Below are positions 1-9,374 of a stretch of 64,000 bases of DNA, one piece after another. The translations under genes were made by a program, and so were the position numbers. Source of the DNA: Marinobacter azerbaijanicus. GTDB taxonomy: Bacteria > Pseudomonadota > Gammaproteobacteria > Pseudomonadales > Oleiphilaceae. The stretch is taken from the NCBI RefSeq assembly GCF_030250645.1, contig NZ_JASSVS010000010.1, positions 62,001 to 126,000 of the forward strand. The letters run 5' to 3'. The first letter of the stretch is position 1, and each line of letters opens with the position of its first letter. The notes under the pieces were generated by a model. That model was not told the DNA's origin, made no database searches, and saw only the letters and a list, made by a program, of their open reading frames with translations.

Positions 1-253
1 TGAGTACCCGGAACTGAATACCCGCTTTATCAGTGGCCATCGCCATGGCACCACCCAGGGCATCGATTTCCTTCACCAAGTGGCTCTTGCCAATACCGCC
101 AATGGCCGGGTTACAGGACATCTGGCCCAGGGTTTCAATATTGTGGGTCAGCAGCAGGGTCCGGGAACCCATGCGCGCAGCCGCCAGCGCGGCTTCAGTG
201 CCGGCATGGCCACCACCAATGACAATCACATCGAAACGGCTCGGATAATCCAC
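1..253 (-). CDS. mnmG: MnmG (GidA), tRNA uridine 5-carboxymethylaminomethyl modification enzyme, N-terminal part
   Basis: MnmG works with MnmE to modify the wobble uridine (U34) of several tRNAs, using FAD. Only the first 84 codons are in the window. They encode the FAD-binding Rossmann fold: the dinucleotide motif GGGHAG lies at about residues 13-18, followed by the family signature MSCNPAIGGIGK. The start is taken as GTG at 253, because the only nearby ATG (258) is out of frame and a GAGGTG ribosome-binding site lies just upstream. The gene reads leftwards out of the window. In relatives it is followed by rsmG-parA-parB, which cannot be seen here. Its partner gene mnmE is about 15 kb away at 15428 rather than adjacent. 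Confidence 0.95.
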   Translation of the reverse strand, partial: MDYPSRFDVIVIGGGHAGTEAALAAARMGSRTLLLTHNIETLGQMSCNPAIGGIGKSHLVKEIDALGGAMAMATDKAGIQFRVL

Positions 254-664
254 AACATCACCTCGGCAAACGGGGTATCAGAAAAATTCTGGGTATTGAA
301 AAACAGCCTGAAAATCAGGGCGGGGAGTATAACGCCTCACCCGGTAAATTGCAGTCAGAATGTGCAAATTTTAACCAGACGGTGTGGTCTGGGAAACCCC
401 CGAAGCGTCATGACCGCAATATCGGACGTTCCACGGCGAGTTTCACAGATAGTGGATAACCGAAATCCGAAAAATTTCAGCGTGTTGTAGACACCTTCTC
501 AGAAAACTTTTCAAGAAAGTTATCCACATTCACAGAGTCCGTTCGGAAGGCCTTAAATGCCAGTTAAGACTCTGTTTTTAAATAATTATCGTAATTTTAA
601 TCAGAGCTTATCCGAAGGTTATCCCATTATTTATCCACAATCTGAGTGCCTCAGGCAGGGACCC
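254..664. other. AT-rich gap with a DnaA-box cluster; possible second origin-like region
   Basis: No gene is seen in these 411 bases between mnmG and the efflux pump. Two perfect DnaA boxes (TTATCCACA) lie at 520-528 and 631-639. Near matches lie at 451-459 (reverse strand, TTATCCACT), 608-616, 619-627 and, just inside the pump gene, 672-680. An AT-rich stretch at about 571-606 between the boxes could serve as an unwinding element. In Escherichia and Vibrio oriC lies directly upstream of mnmG, and DnaA boxes have also been described there in pseudomonads. The spacer at 19442-20083 is the stronger origin candidate. This one may be a secondary origin, a DnaA-titrating site or a DnaA-controlled mnmG promoter. 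Confidence 0.55.
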
Positions 665-3600
665 TCAGAACTTATCCATTTCTTTTGATTGTGGCGCCGT
701 GGCCATACCCCGGCCGCCGCCAGACCCGGCGGCCAGCCTCTCCAATTCCAGGCTGACCGCATTGCTGGATTTGGCAAATCTCGCCAGCAGGTTGTACAGC
801 ACGGGAATGATGAACAGGGTCAGGGTGGTGGCAAAGATCAGCCCGCCAAGGATTACGATGCCGATGGAAGCCCGGCTTTCAGCGCCGGCACCGGTTGCCA
901 GCACCAGCGGTATCGCACCAAAGACCGTGGAGATAGTCGTCATCAATACCGGTCGGAAGCGCAGGATCGCGCCCTCCAGAATGGCCTCTCGGACTTCGTA
1001 GCCCCTGTCCCGTAACTGGTTGGCGAACTCGACGATCAATATCCCGTTCTTGGCCATCAGCCCGAGCAGCATAATGATGCCGATCTGGCTGTAGATGTTC
1101 AGAGTGATGCCGGAGAAATAGAGCGCATAGAGTGCACCGGTAACCGCCAGCGGCACCGACAGCATGATGATCATCGGGTGGATCCAGCTCTCAAACTGCG
1201 CCGCCAGCACCAGGAAAACGATCACGAACGCCAGTCCGAAGGTCACATAGATAGCCGCTGAGGACTCCTGGAACTCCCGGCTCAGGCCCTTGAAACTGAC
1301 CCGGGCCTCGGGGGGCAGGTTATCCACAGCGAGATTGTTCAGGTAACTCAATGCCGAACCCAGATCATAGCCATCGGCCAGGGAACCACTGATTACCACC
1401 GCCGGCAGACGATCAATACGCCGCAGATCCGGGTTGGCGCCCACCTCTTCGATCGTCACCAGGGCTTCCAGGGGAATCAGATCGCCGCCCTGCCGAGGCC
1501 GCAGGAACACGCGCCCAAGATCATTGGGGGTAGCCCGGTCGATATCGGCCGCCTGCACGATGACATCGTATTCCCGCCCCCGGTCCAGGTAGGTGGTTAC
1601 CTGTCTTGAGGCCAGCATGGTCTGCAGGGTCAGACCCACGTCTTCCACGGTAACGTCAAGATCCGCAGCCCGCTCCCGGTCGATGGTGACGTTCAGTTCC
1701 GGGCGCGTCAGCTCGAAGTCGGTCTCCAGGCTGAGGAGATTGGGGTTTGCTTTCGCCCGTTCGACAATTTCCTCACTCCACGCCTGTACCGATTCATAGT
1801 CCGGGCCGCCAATGACAAATTCCACAGGCTGATTGAAGCCACGCTGTCCGAGGCCCGGTGGGTTCACCGCCACGGATCGCACGCCCGGAATATCTGCCAG
1901 CTTGTCACGAAGCTCACTGGTGATCTGCTGCTGCTTGATCTCCCGCTCGTCCCAGGGAGCCAGTCCCATGATCATGAAGGCATTGTCCGCCTCGTTGCGG
2001 AACCCGACGATGGAGAGTAACCGTGTGGCACTGCCATCTTCCAGATAGGGCAGCAACTGTTCCTCCGCCTTGCGGACATGGTGGTCGGTATATTCCACCG
2101 TGGAGCCACGGGGCGCGCTGGTGGGCATGATGATCACACCACGGTCCTCGGTGGGGGCGAGCTCCTGCGGCAATTGCGGGAACACCACGACTGCCATGAT
2201 CAGCCCCACCACACCAAGACCCAGTAACAGTCCCGGCTGGCGCAGGGAGAAACGCAACATGCGCGCATAACCGTTGGTGAGGCCGTTGAGGGCTCGCTCA
2301 CTGGCGGCCCAGAGACGATGGCCCTCTTCCGTTTCCGGACTGTGTCTCAGCCACTTGGAACACAGCATGGGCGCCAGGGTTAATGCCACCAGGCTGGACA
2401 CCACCACTGCAGCCGCCAGGGTAAAACCGAACTCCGCAAACAGGCGGCCCACGTTACCCCCCATGAAGGAGATGGGCACGAACACCGCAATCAGGGTCAG
2501 GGTAGTGGCAATAACCGCAAATGCCACCTGCCTGGCCCCACGATAGGCCGCCAGCAGAGGCGGTTCACCATCGTCGATGCGGCGCTGGATGTTCTCCAGC
2601 ATCACGATGGCATCGTCCACCACCAGGCCGATGGCCAGAATCACCGCCAGCAGCGTCAGTACGTTAATTGAAAACCCGAGTGCTCCAAGACCGATGAATG
2701 CACCTATGACAGCAACCGGTATGGTCACCGCCGGAATCAGCGTTGCCCGCCAGGAGCGCAGAAACATGAAGATGACGAGAATAACCAGCGACACGGCAAT
2801 GGCCAGAGTGACGATCACTTCCTTGATCGAGGCCCTGATGAAAATGGATTCGTCGTAGCTTTCGGCGATGGTGACTTCCGGAGGAAGCGTTTCACGGATT
2901 CTGTCCAGCTCCGCCCTTACCAGGTCAGACACCGCCACGGTATTGGACTTGGACTGGCGGATAATACCCATACCAATGGCTGTCTGACCGTTGGCCCGCA
3001 GGCGGCTGGTGTCGGACTCCACGCCCATCTGCACATTGGCAACCTCGCCCAGACGCAACAGGTCGTTGCCATCACGGCGGATCACCAGATTGCGGAATTC
3101 CTCCACCTCCGACAGACGTCCCTTGGCGCGCACCGTGAAGTCGCGGGTGGACGACTCGACCGAACCGGCCGGCAATTCCACATTGTTGGATCGCAGGGCC
3201 TGCTCCACCTCGGAGACGGTAATATCCCGTGCCGCCAGCCGTTCCCGATCCAGCCACACCCGGATCGCATAACGGCGCTCACCGCCGATGCGCACATCGG
3301 CCACGCCATCAAGCACGGACAGACGGTCAGCCAGTACCCGGTCGGCGAAATCGCTGAGTTCGGCGCTGTCCCAGACATCACTACGGAGGGTAATCCACAT
3401 CATCGGGCGGGCATCGGAATCCGCCTTGCGCACCACCGGTGGGTCGGCTTCCTGGGGCAGGTTATTGGCAACACGGGCGACCGCATCGCGGACATCGTTA
3501 GCGGCAATATCCACATTGCGGGAGGTATTGAATTCGATGGAGGTGCGGGATTCGCCCTGTTCGGTGCTGGACTCGATGGAACGGATACCTTCAATGCCAC

Positions 3601-3814
3601 TGATGGCGCCTTCGATAACCTGGGTGATCTGGGTATCCACCACCTCGGCCGCGGCGCCGGTGTAATCGGTGGAAATGGAGACCACTGGGGGATCAATATC
3701 CGGGTACTCACGCACGGGCAGGCCACGGAGGGCCGCCAGACCAAATACCAGGATCAAAAGACTGATGACGGTAGCGAAAACCGGCCGCTTGATGGAAATG
3801 TCCGAAAGGATCAT
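665..3814 (-). CDS. RND-family (HAE1) multidrug efflux pump, inner-membrane subunit
   Basis: This 1049-residue protein is a proton-driven inner-membrane transporter of the AcrB/MexB superfamily, expected to export drugs or other amphiphiles through a TolC-type channel. The length is normal. It opens with the conserved start FISIKRPVFA-like segment (SDISIKRPVFATV) and has twelve predicted membrane spans in two halves. The proton-relay aspartate pair sits in GLVVDDAIVMLENI (TM4) and the matching lysine in LMAKNGILIVEF (TM10). Two large periplasmic porter/docking loops separate the halves. The adaptor gene ends 3 bases upstream, so the two form one operon. No outer-membrane channel gene is present. 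Sequence character is closer to the HAE1 group lacking a dedicated channel than to AcrB itself, so substrates cannot be named. Confidence 0.93.
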   Translation of the reverse strand: MILSDISIKRPVFATVISLLILVFGLAALRGLPVREYPDIDPPVVSISTDYTGAAAEVVDTQITQVIEGAISGIEGIRSIESSTEQGESRTSIEFNTSRNVDIAANDVRDAVARVANNLPQEADPPVVRKADSDARPMMWITLRSDVWDSAELSDFADRVLADRLSVLDGVADVRIGGERRYAIRVWLDRERLAARDITVSEVEQALRSNNVELPAGSVESSTRDFTVRAKGRLSEVEEFRNLVIRRDGNDLLRLGEVANVQMGVESDTSRLRANGQTAIGMGIIRQSKSNTVAVSDLVRAELDRIRETLPPEVTIAESYDESIFIRASIKEVIVTLAIAVSLVILVIFMFLRSWRATLIPAVTIPVAVIGAFIGLGALGFSINVLTLLAVILAIGLVVDDAIVMLENIQRRIDDGEPPLLAAYRGARQVAFAVIATTLTLIAVFVPISFMGGNVGRLFAEFGFTLAAAVVVSSLVALTLAPMLCSKWLRHSPETEEGHRLWAASERALNGLTNGYARMLRFSLRQPGLLLGLGVVGLIMAVVVFPQLPQELAPTEDRGVIIMPTSAPRGSTVEYTDHHVRKAEEQLLPYLEDGSATRLLSIVGFRNEADNAFMIMGLAPWDEREIKQQQITSELRDKLADIPGVRSVAVNPPGLGQRGFNQPVEFVIGGPDYESVQAWSEEIVERAKANPNLLSLETDFELTRPELNVTIDRERAADLDVTVEDVGLTLQTMLASRQVTTYLDRGREYDVIVQAADIDRATPNDLGRVFLRPRQGGDLIPLEALVTIEEVGANPDLRRIDRLPAVVISGSLADGYDLGSALSYLNNLAVDNLPPEARVSFKGLSREFQESSAAIYVTFGLAFVIVFLVLAAQFESWIHPMIIMLSVPLAVTGALYALYFSGITLNIYSQIGIIMLLGLMAKNGILIVEFANQLRDRGYEVREAILEGAILRFRPVLMTTISTVFGAIPLVLATGAGAESRASIGIVILGGLIFATTLTLFIIPVLYNLLARFAKSSNAVSLELERLAAGSGGGRGMATAPQSKEMDKF

Positions 3815-3817
3815 GGA

Positions 3818-4912
3818 TCAGGACTCCGGAGAACTGGCAAAACGGTTGTCCGGAATCGCCTTGTCGTCATCCACAACCTCAATACGGTCGCCACTGCTGA
3901 GACGATCCTGACCGGTAATAATCACCCGGTCTTCCTGCGATAGTCCCTCCGACACCTCCACCCAGCCCGGTGACCTGGAACCCAGTGAAACAGACACGCG
4001 ACGGGCGACACCATCTTCAGCAATGAACACATACTTGTCGGCGCCCCGGATCATCACCGCCTGTTCAGGGATAACCAGTGCCTCCCGCTCCCGCAGGGTC
4101 AGGTTAACGGACATGAACTGCCCCGGGCGCAATCGGCCATCGGGATTGTCGATTACCGCGCGCACTGGCAATGTTCGGCTAAGTTCACTGACCCGGGTAC
4201 CGAGTTCCACCAGTTCACCCCGGAAACTTTCATCGGAATAGGCCGGTGATGTTCCACGGACGTTCTGCCCAATCCGGATCTGACCCAGGAAGCGCTCGGG
4301 AATTGAAAACCCGAGCTCCATGCGGTCTGTTGAGTCGAGGGTGGTTACCGAGGTCCCGGCACTGAGGTAAGTGCCGAGGCTGATATCACTGAGCCCGACC
4401 ACACCCTCGAACGGTGCTTCAATTCGGTGGTTGTCGAGGCGAGTCCGGGCTGATTCGCGCTGGGCCTCAGCCACATCCATGGCAGTGCGAAGTTCATCCA
4501 CCTGGGACCGGGAAATACTGTTGTTGGCCTGCAGCCGCTGCGCCCGCTCAAACTGGCGACGGGCATCCGCCAAGGTGGCTTCCGCTACTTGCAGATCAGC
4601 CCTAGCCTGGCGATCGTCCAGTCTCAGCAGCAACTGCCCACGCTCAACCCGCTTACCGCTGTCGAGGTTCATTTCCACCACACGGCCACTGACCTCGGTG
4701 GTCAACTCCACCTGATCGAGGGCCCGCAGGTTACCCACAGCGTTGACGGAATCCCGAACCACCTCCATGGCAGGACTGATCGCATTGACCTTGCTTGCCG
4801 GGCGTTGTGTCTGGGTATTCTCAGTCTCCTCCTGGGCAAGATACTGCCAGGAGAAAGCACCTCCCGCAGCCACGACAACAAGTACCACGGCGATAAGCCA
4901 TTGCTTTAACAT
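3818..4912 (-). CDS. Periplasmic adaptor (membrane fusion protein) of the RND pump
   Basis: A 364-residue HlyD/AcrA-type adaptor that would bridge the neighbouring RND pump to an outer-membrane channel. An N-terminal signal anchor (about residues 4-20, LIAVVLVVVAAGGAF) is followed by the lipoyl/barrel-sandwich half motifs, an alpha-helical hairpin at about 85-150 rich in Ala, Glu, Gln and Arg, and beta-barrel domains ending in a typical GDRIEVV segment. The ATG at 4912 was chosen because the hydrophobic anchor starts there; an in-frame upstream start at 4951 would put 13 charged residues before it. No lipobox cysteine is seen, so it is probably a membrane-anchored rather than lipid-anchored adaptor. 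Confidence 0.9.
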   Translation of the reverse strand: MLKQWLIAVVLVVVAAGGAFSWQYLAQEETENTQTQRPASKVNAISPAMEVVRDSVNAVGNLRALDQVELTTEVSGRVVEMNLDSGKRVERGQLLLRLDDRQARADLQVAEATLADARRQFERAQRLQANNSISRSQVDELRTAMDVAEAQRESARTRLDNHRIEAPFEGVVGLSDISLGTYLSAGTSVTTLDSTDRMELGFSIPERFLGQIRIGQNVRGTSPAYSDESFRGELVELGTRVSELSRTLPVRAVIDNPDGRLRPGQFMSVNLTLREREALVIPEQAVMIRGADKYVFIAEDGVARRVSVSLGSRSPGWVEVSEGLSQEDRVIITGQDRLSSGDRIEVVDDDKAIPDNRFASSPES

Positions 4913-4970
4913 AGTTTTCTCAGTCCGTCCGAATTCTGGTTTCGCCACCACTGGTACTGGCAGACACCCG

Positions 4971-5531
4971 TTATTTCTTGCTGATCACCAGTACAATCTC
5001 CCCCACGTCTATCCCCCACTTGCTCATGGTTGTCTGGTTTATCAGGGTGTCAGGTGTGACCAGATACATCCAATCGTCCATGCGGACGTCAATAGTGCCA
5101 TCACCATAGGCCACCCGCAGCACATAATTCATGTGGATGGCGTTACCCTCCCAGCGCATGGTGCCTGGCTCCACCACATCCCCGGCGTCCGCATGCAGGG
5201 CGCCGTTATCGGGTGTAAGTGTCCAAACCCGGGTTTGCACCTCGCCGTCATCAAACCGGAATTCTTCGTCCAGCGTACCAACGCCGTTACTGTCCCAACT
5301 GGCCGAAATGTCTGCGTCGAACGTACGGATCACTTCACCCGAGAAGTCCTTGACCACGCCGCGGGCGGAAAGTTCGCCAGTGAAGAACTGCTGGGGGGTC
5401 AATACCGGTTTCCGGTCCCTGTAGTCTTCCAGGGCAGGCCCGGCACAACCAGCAAGCAGGGCTGAGGATAACAATACCCACAGAAAGCGGGGCAGACCAG
5501 TGACGACCTTCAATCCGGTTGAACTTTGCAT
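4971..5531 (-). CDS. DUF3833-family lipoprotein
   Basis: A 186-residue predicted lipoprotein of unknown function. The signal sequence ends in the lipobox LLAGC with the lipidated cysteine at residue 29. The body carries features of DUF3833 proteins: an early LTPQQFFTGELSARG segment, then FDADISASWDSNG, LDEEF and RVWTL, and near the end VRMDDWMYLV. The ATG at 5531 is preferred because it gives a proper signal peptide; the longer frame from 5597 adds 22 polar residues. It lies 58 bases upstream of the efflux adaptor on the same strand and may share its transcript. It is divergent from the acyl-CoA dehydrogenase. The family name is recalled from residue patterns, not searched. Confidence 0.75.
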   Translation of the reverse strand: MQSSTGLKVVTGLPRFLWVLLSSALLAGCAGPALEDYRDRKPVLTPQQFFTGELSARGVVKDFSGEVIRTFDADISASWDSNGVGTLDEEFRFDDGEVQTRVWTLTPDNGALHADAGDVVEPGTMRWEGNAIHMNYVLRVAYGDGTIDVRMDDWMYLVTPDTLINQTTMSKWGIDVGEIVLVISKK

Positions 5532-5776
5532 GACGTTTACACTCTCGGGACGATTTGGAATCAATTCGTGGCCTTTGAAATACGCCCGGATCGCCATTGC
5601 CGATCATTGTCAGGGCTGGTGTTGATCAATTTCGTCATTTCAGCCAATTGTCCATTCTGACAACGGCCGTGGCTATTTCCGTCAATGGCAGATCGCCGGC
5701 AATGCCGTAAAACATCGGGCAATGGAAGGCTATCGGCCTTCGCCAACGCTCGACACAGAATCACAGAGGTATAGTC

Positions 5777-7597
5777 ATGCCGGTCTATAAGGCGCCCCTG
5801 CGCGACATGAAATTCCTGCTCAACGAGGTTTTTGATTACCCCGGGCACTATACCCGGCTACAGAGCGGTGAAAACGCCACGCCGGATATTGTTGACGCCA
5901 TACTTAATGAGTGCGGCCGCTTCTGCGAAGAAGTACTGAGCCCGCTCTACCAGAGTGGTGATGAAGAGGGCTGCAAGCTGGAGAATGGCGAGGTGACGAC
6001 TCCGAAGGGCTACCGCGAAGCCTACCAGCAATACGCCATGGGCGGATGGCAGGGCCTGTCTGCACCGGAAGAGTTCGGTGGTCAGGGTCTTCCTGCGTCC
6101 ATGGGGCTGCTGAAACAGGAAATGATGGGCACTGCCAACTGGCCTTTTTCGATGTACCCGGGCCTGTCCATGGGTGCCATGAACACGATCTTCCTCCACG
6201 GCAGCGAGGATCAGAAGCAGACTTACCTGTCGCCACTGACGGAAGGCCGCTGGGGCGGCACCATGTGCCTGACCGAACCCCAGTGTGGTACCGACCTTGG
6301 TCAGGTCAAGACCAAGGCAGAACCACAGGAAGATGGCAGTTATAAGCTATCCGGCACCAAGATCTTCATCTCCTCCGGTGACCACGACCTTACCGAGAAT
6401 ATCGTACACATTGTGCTGGCCCGTCTGCCCAATGCCCCCAAGGGCACTCGGGGTATCAGTCTGTTTATCGTGCCCAAATTCCTGCCGAACGCTGATGGCG
6501 GCGTTGGTGAGCGCAACGGTGTTACCTGTGGCAGCCTGGAAAAGAAAATGGGCATCAAGGCCTCGGCTACCTGCGTACTGAACTTTGACGATGCCACCGG
6601 TTTCCTGATCGGCCCGGAGAACGAAGGCCTGAACTGCATGTTCACCTTTATGAACACCGCCCGGATTGGCACCGCCATCCAGGGCGTGGGGCCTGCGGAA
6701 CTTTCCTACCAATGGGCGCTGGATTATGCCAGGGAACGTCGCTCCATGCGGGCGCTGTCCGGCAAGAAAGAACCGGACCAGCCTGCAGACGCGCTGATTC
6801 ATCACGCCGATGTGCGCCGCATGCTGCTGACCCAGAAAGCTATTGCAGAAGGTGGCCGTGCAATGCTGTATTACGCCGCACGCCTGGCTGACCATATGGT
6901 GGAAGGCCACGCTGCCGGCGACGACAGGAAAGCGGACGCTTACGATGACAAGCTGGGCTTCCTGACCCCGATACTGAAAGGTTTCCTGACCGAACTGGGT
7001 AACGAGGCGGCCAACCTTGGTGTTCAGGTATTCGGCGGCCACGGTTACATCCGTGAACACGGTATGGAACAGATCGTCCGGGATACCCGCATTGCCACCC
7101 TCTACGAAGGCACCACCGGTATCCAGGCGCTGGACCTGCTTGGCCGCAAGGTGTTGCTGATGACCCAGGGCGGGGCAGTGCGGGAGTTCACTCTCAGGGT
7201 TGCCAACTTTGCCCGCAAGACACTGACCGACAAACGGGTGAGGCCTTTCGCCGTGGAGTTGCTCAAACTTACGGCCCAGTGGAACCTGCTCACGGTGCGC
7301 CTGATGCTGGCAGCCCGCAAGGACCGCGACATGGTCAGTTCCGCCGCCAACGACTTCCTGATGTACAGCGGTTACGTCACCATGGCTTATATGTGGGCGC
7401 GAATGGCCGCTGTCGCCTCCGAAAAACTCGACAAGGGCGGGGACGATTCAGCGGAATTCTACCGTGCCAAACTGGCCACGGCCGAGTTCTACTACGAGCG
7501 CCTCCTGCCAAGAGCGCAGGCCCACGCCACCAGCATGCTCAGCCCCAGCAAGAACCTGATGCAACTGGATTCCGACGACATGAGCTTTACCGTCTGA
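5777..7597 (+). CDS. Acyl-CoA dehydrogenase, large (about 600-residue) DmdC/FadE type
   Basis: This 606-residue flavoprotein should catalyse alpha,beta-dehydrogenation of an acyl-CoA, passing electrons to electron-transfer flavoprotein. Domain order is an N-terminal extension with helical domain, the central beta domain (MCLTEPQCGTDLGQVKT and the FISSGDHD region), the C-terminal helical domain with YEGTTGIQ, and an extra C-terminal domain after about residue 465 that marks the long subgroup. The catalytic base is expected at Glu444 in LYEGTTGIQ. The subgroup includes proteins annotated as 3-methylmercaptopropionyl-CoA dehydrogenase (DmdC) and medium/long-chain FadE enzymes; the sequence alone does not decide between them. 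It is monocistronic, with its own terminator directly after the stop. Confidence 0.92.
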   Translation: MPVYKAPLRDMKFLLNEVFDYPGHYTRLQSGENATPDIVDAILNECGRFCEEVLSPLYQSGDEEGCKLENGEVTTPKGYREAYQQYAMGGWQGLSAPEEFGGQGLPASMGLLKQEMMGTANWPFSMYPGLSMGAMNTIFLHGSEDQKQTYLSPLTEGRWGGTMCLTEPQCGTDLGQVKTKAEPQEDGSYKLSGTKIFISSGDHDLTENIVHIVLARLPNAPKGTRGISLFIVPKFLPNADGGVGERNGVTCGSLEKKMGIKASATCVLNFDDATGFLIGPENEGLNCMFTFMNTARIGTAIQGVGPAELSYQWALDYARERRSMRALSGKKEPDQPADALIHHADVRRMLLTQKAIAEGGRAMLYYAARLADHMVEGHAAGDDRKADAYDDKLGFLTPILKGFLTELGNEAANLGVQVFGGHGYIREHGMEQIVRDTRIATLYEGTTGIQALDLLGRKVLLMTQGGAVREFTLRVANFARKTLTDKRVRPFAVELLKLTAQWNLLTVRLMLAARKDRDMVSSAANDFLMYSGYVTMAYMWARMAAVASEKLDKGGDDSAEFYRAKLATAEFYYERLLPRAQAHATSMLSPSKNLMQLDSDDMSFTV

Positions 7598-7616
7598 TTG
7601 TCCAGCCCTGTCCCTG

Positions 7617-7646
7617 AAGAGGAGTCTTTCGACTCCTCTTTTTTTT
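7617..7646 (+). terminator. Rho-independent terminator of the acyl-CoA dehydrogenase gene
   Basis: A perfect 10-bp stem (7617-7626 with 7631-7640, loop TTTC) is followed by a run of eight T residues, 20 bases after the stop codon. It separates the dehydrogenase from the iron-regulated operon downstream. Confidence 0.93.
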
Positions 7647-7699
7647 GTCTTCCCGTTAATCCCTCGTGATCAATGAGTTATCTGTCGTGATATACAACA

Positions 7700-7735
7700 T
7701 TGACATTTATCAATTGTTTAATGAGAATCATTCGC
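7700..7735 (+). promoter_or_regulatory. Promoter with overlapping Fur box for the siderophore operon
   Basis: A perfect -35 hexamer TTGACA lies at 7700-7705, with a -10-like GAGAAT at 7723-7728 after a 17-base spacer. A Fur box overlaps the -10: 7717-7735 contains AATGAGAATCATT, which matches 12 of the 13 central consensus positions (14 of 19 overall). With iron bound, Fur would cover the polymerase site, so the four downstream genes should be expressed only in iron limitation. Confidence 0.8.
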
Positions 7736-7796
7736 ACCTTATTTATCGTTTGGTAAATACGCTGGAAGGACAATCAACAAACGGACGATCTTCCCC

Positions 7797-9374
7797 ATGT
7801 CTGATCAACCTGCATTTTCAAGCACTTCATTGACGACACCGCCCTCGCCGGACGCATCGAAGACAGAGCATCTACTGTTCAAAACCTCCAACCTGACTCA
7901 CTACAGAAGCAGCCTTCTTCAGGGTCTGGAGCTGATTGAAACCCGCATGAAGACCGTGAATCGCCCATTCAGTGGAATTTTACCCCGGGAACTGGCCAGA
8001 CAGTTTGAAAACCTGGACCTGGACCGGCCCTGCACCGGCATCACCGAAGCCCTGGCCGAACTTGACCGGCTCTATCTCGAAGACGCCGTCTACTTCCACC
8101 ATCCTCATTATACCGCTCACCTGAACTGCCCGGTGACCATTCCGGCGATCACTGCGGAGCTGATCCAGGCGTCATTCAACACCTCTGTGGACACATGGGA
8201 CCAGAGCGGCGGCGCTACCTTTATTGAGCAACGGCTGATCGACTGGACTGCCGGGCGCATCGGCTTCGGCGGCGATGCAGATGGTGTTTTTACCAGCGGC
8301 GGCACCCAGTCCAACCTGATGGCCATGTTGCTGGCAAGGGACAATCTTTCCCAACATCTGTGGCAACACAGTACCCGGGAACGGGGGCTGCATCCGGATG
8401 CCCACCGATTCCGCATTTTCTGCTCCGAAGTCAGCCATTTCAGCATCCAGAAGGCAGCCGCTCTTCTGGGACTGGGTTATGACGCTGTGGTGCCGGTACC
8501 CTTTGATGACTACTATCGCATGGACGTGTCAGCCCTGATACAAGCGGTCGAGACAACGCGGACACAGGGGCTGCTGCCGTTGGCTGTCGTGGCGACCGCC
8601 GGCACCACCGATTTCGGCAGTATTGACCCGGTTACCCCGATCGCAGAGATAAGCCGGCGCGAAGGAATGTGGCTTCATGTTGATGCTGCTTATGGTTGCG
8701 GCCTGCTGACATCCTCACGCCATCGCCACTTGCTTCAGGGCATTGAACAGGCGGACTCCGTTACTGTTGACTACCACAAATCCTTTCTCCAGCCCGTCAG
8801 TTGCAGTGCCCTGCTGGTAGGCAACAGGCACAACCTGGGATGTGTGACCTGGCATGCTGAATACCTGAACCCCCTTTGCCAACGCGAGGAAGGCACCCCC
8901 AACCTGGTGGATAAAAGCCTACAGACCACGCGCCGTTTCGACGCTCTCAAGCTCTGGTTAACCCTTCGTACTCATGGCCCCGAGAGGCTTGGCGACGCTT
9001 TCGATCAGGTCATCCACCTGGCCCGACAGGCCTACCTGTTGCTCTTATCGGATAACGATATCGAGATCCTTCATCAGCCCCAGCTCAGTACCCTGGTGTT
9101 CCGTTACAGGCCCGATATGGCAATGAGTGAACCGGCGCTGGACCAGCTAAACCAGTCCATACGCAAGGCACTGATGCGTTCCGGCGAGGCCATGGTTGCC
9201 GCCACCCGGGTCCACAACCGGCAGTATCTGAAGTTCACCCTGCTAAATCCCGATACCGGGATACGGGATATCCAGGCGGTTCTGCGCCTGATCAAACGCC
9301 ATGGCGCCGAGGCTCGGAGCGCTTCTTCAAACGAGTCCACCCTGCAGCCGAAGGAGGTCGCCCATGTCGGATAA
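7797..9374 (+). CDS. PLP-dependent group II decarboxylase of siderophore biosynthesis (DesA/BibA-like)
   Basis: A 525-residue decarboxylase of the pyridoxal-phosphate group II family (related to DesA and diaminobutyrate decarboxylases). It would turn lysine into cadaverine, or ornithine into putrescine, as the diamine backbone of a hydroxamate siderophore. Visible motifs are YTAHLNCPVTIPA near the N terminus, TSGGTQSNLMAML for cofactor phosphate binding, HVDAAYGCGLL with the PLP-contacting Asp, and VDYHKSFLQP with the Schiff-base lysine at residue 328. It is the first gene after the Fur box. Its end overlaps the next gene by 11 bases. The choice of lysine over ornithine is inferred from the pathway type. 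Confidence 0.88.
   Translation: MSDQPAFSSTSLTTPPSPDASKTEHLLFKTSNLTHYRSSLLQGLELIETRMKTVNRPFSGILPRELARQFENLDLDRPCTGITEALAELDRLYLEDAVYFHHPHYTAHLNCPVTIPAITAELIQASFNTSVDTWDQSGGATFIEQRLIDWTAGRIGFGGDADGVFTSGGTQSNLMAMLLARDNLSQHLWQHSTRERGLHPDAHRFRIFCSEVSHFSIQKAAALLGLGYDAVVPVPFDDYYRMDVSALIQAVETTRTQGLLPLAVVATAGTTDFGSIDPVTPIAEISRREGMWLHVDAAYGCGLLTSSRHRHLLQGIEQADSVTVDYHKSFLQPVSCSALLVGNRHNLGCVTWHAEYLNPLCQREEGTPNLVDKSLQTTRRFDALKLWLTLRTHGPERLGDAFDQVIHLARQAYLLLLSDNDIEILHQPQLSTLVFRYRPDMAMSEPALDQLNQSIRKALMRSGEAMVAATRVHNRQYLKFTLLNPDTGIRDIQAVLRLIKRHGAEARSASSNESTLQPKEVAHVG

Noticed and set aside
4743..5465. A 240-residue open frame on the + strand
   Set aside because: It runs antisense to the adaptor and the lipoprotein genes and has no motif.
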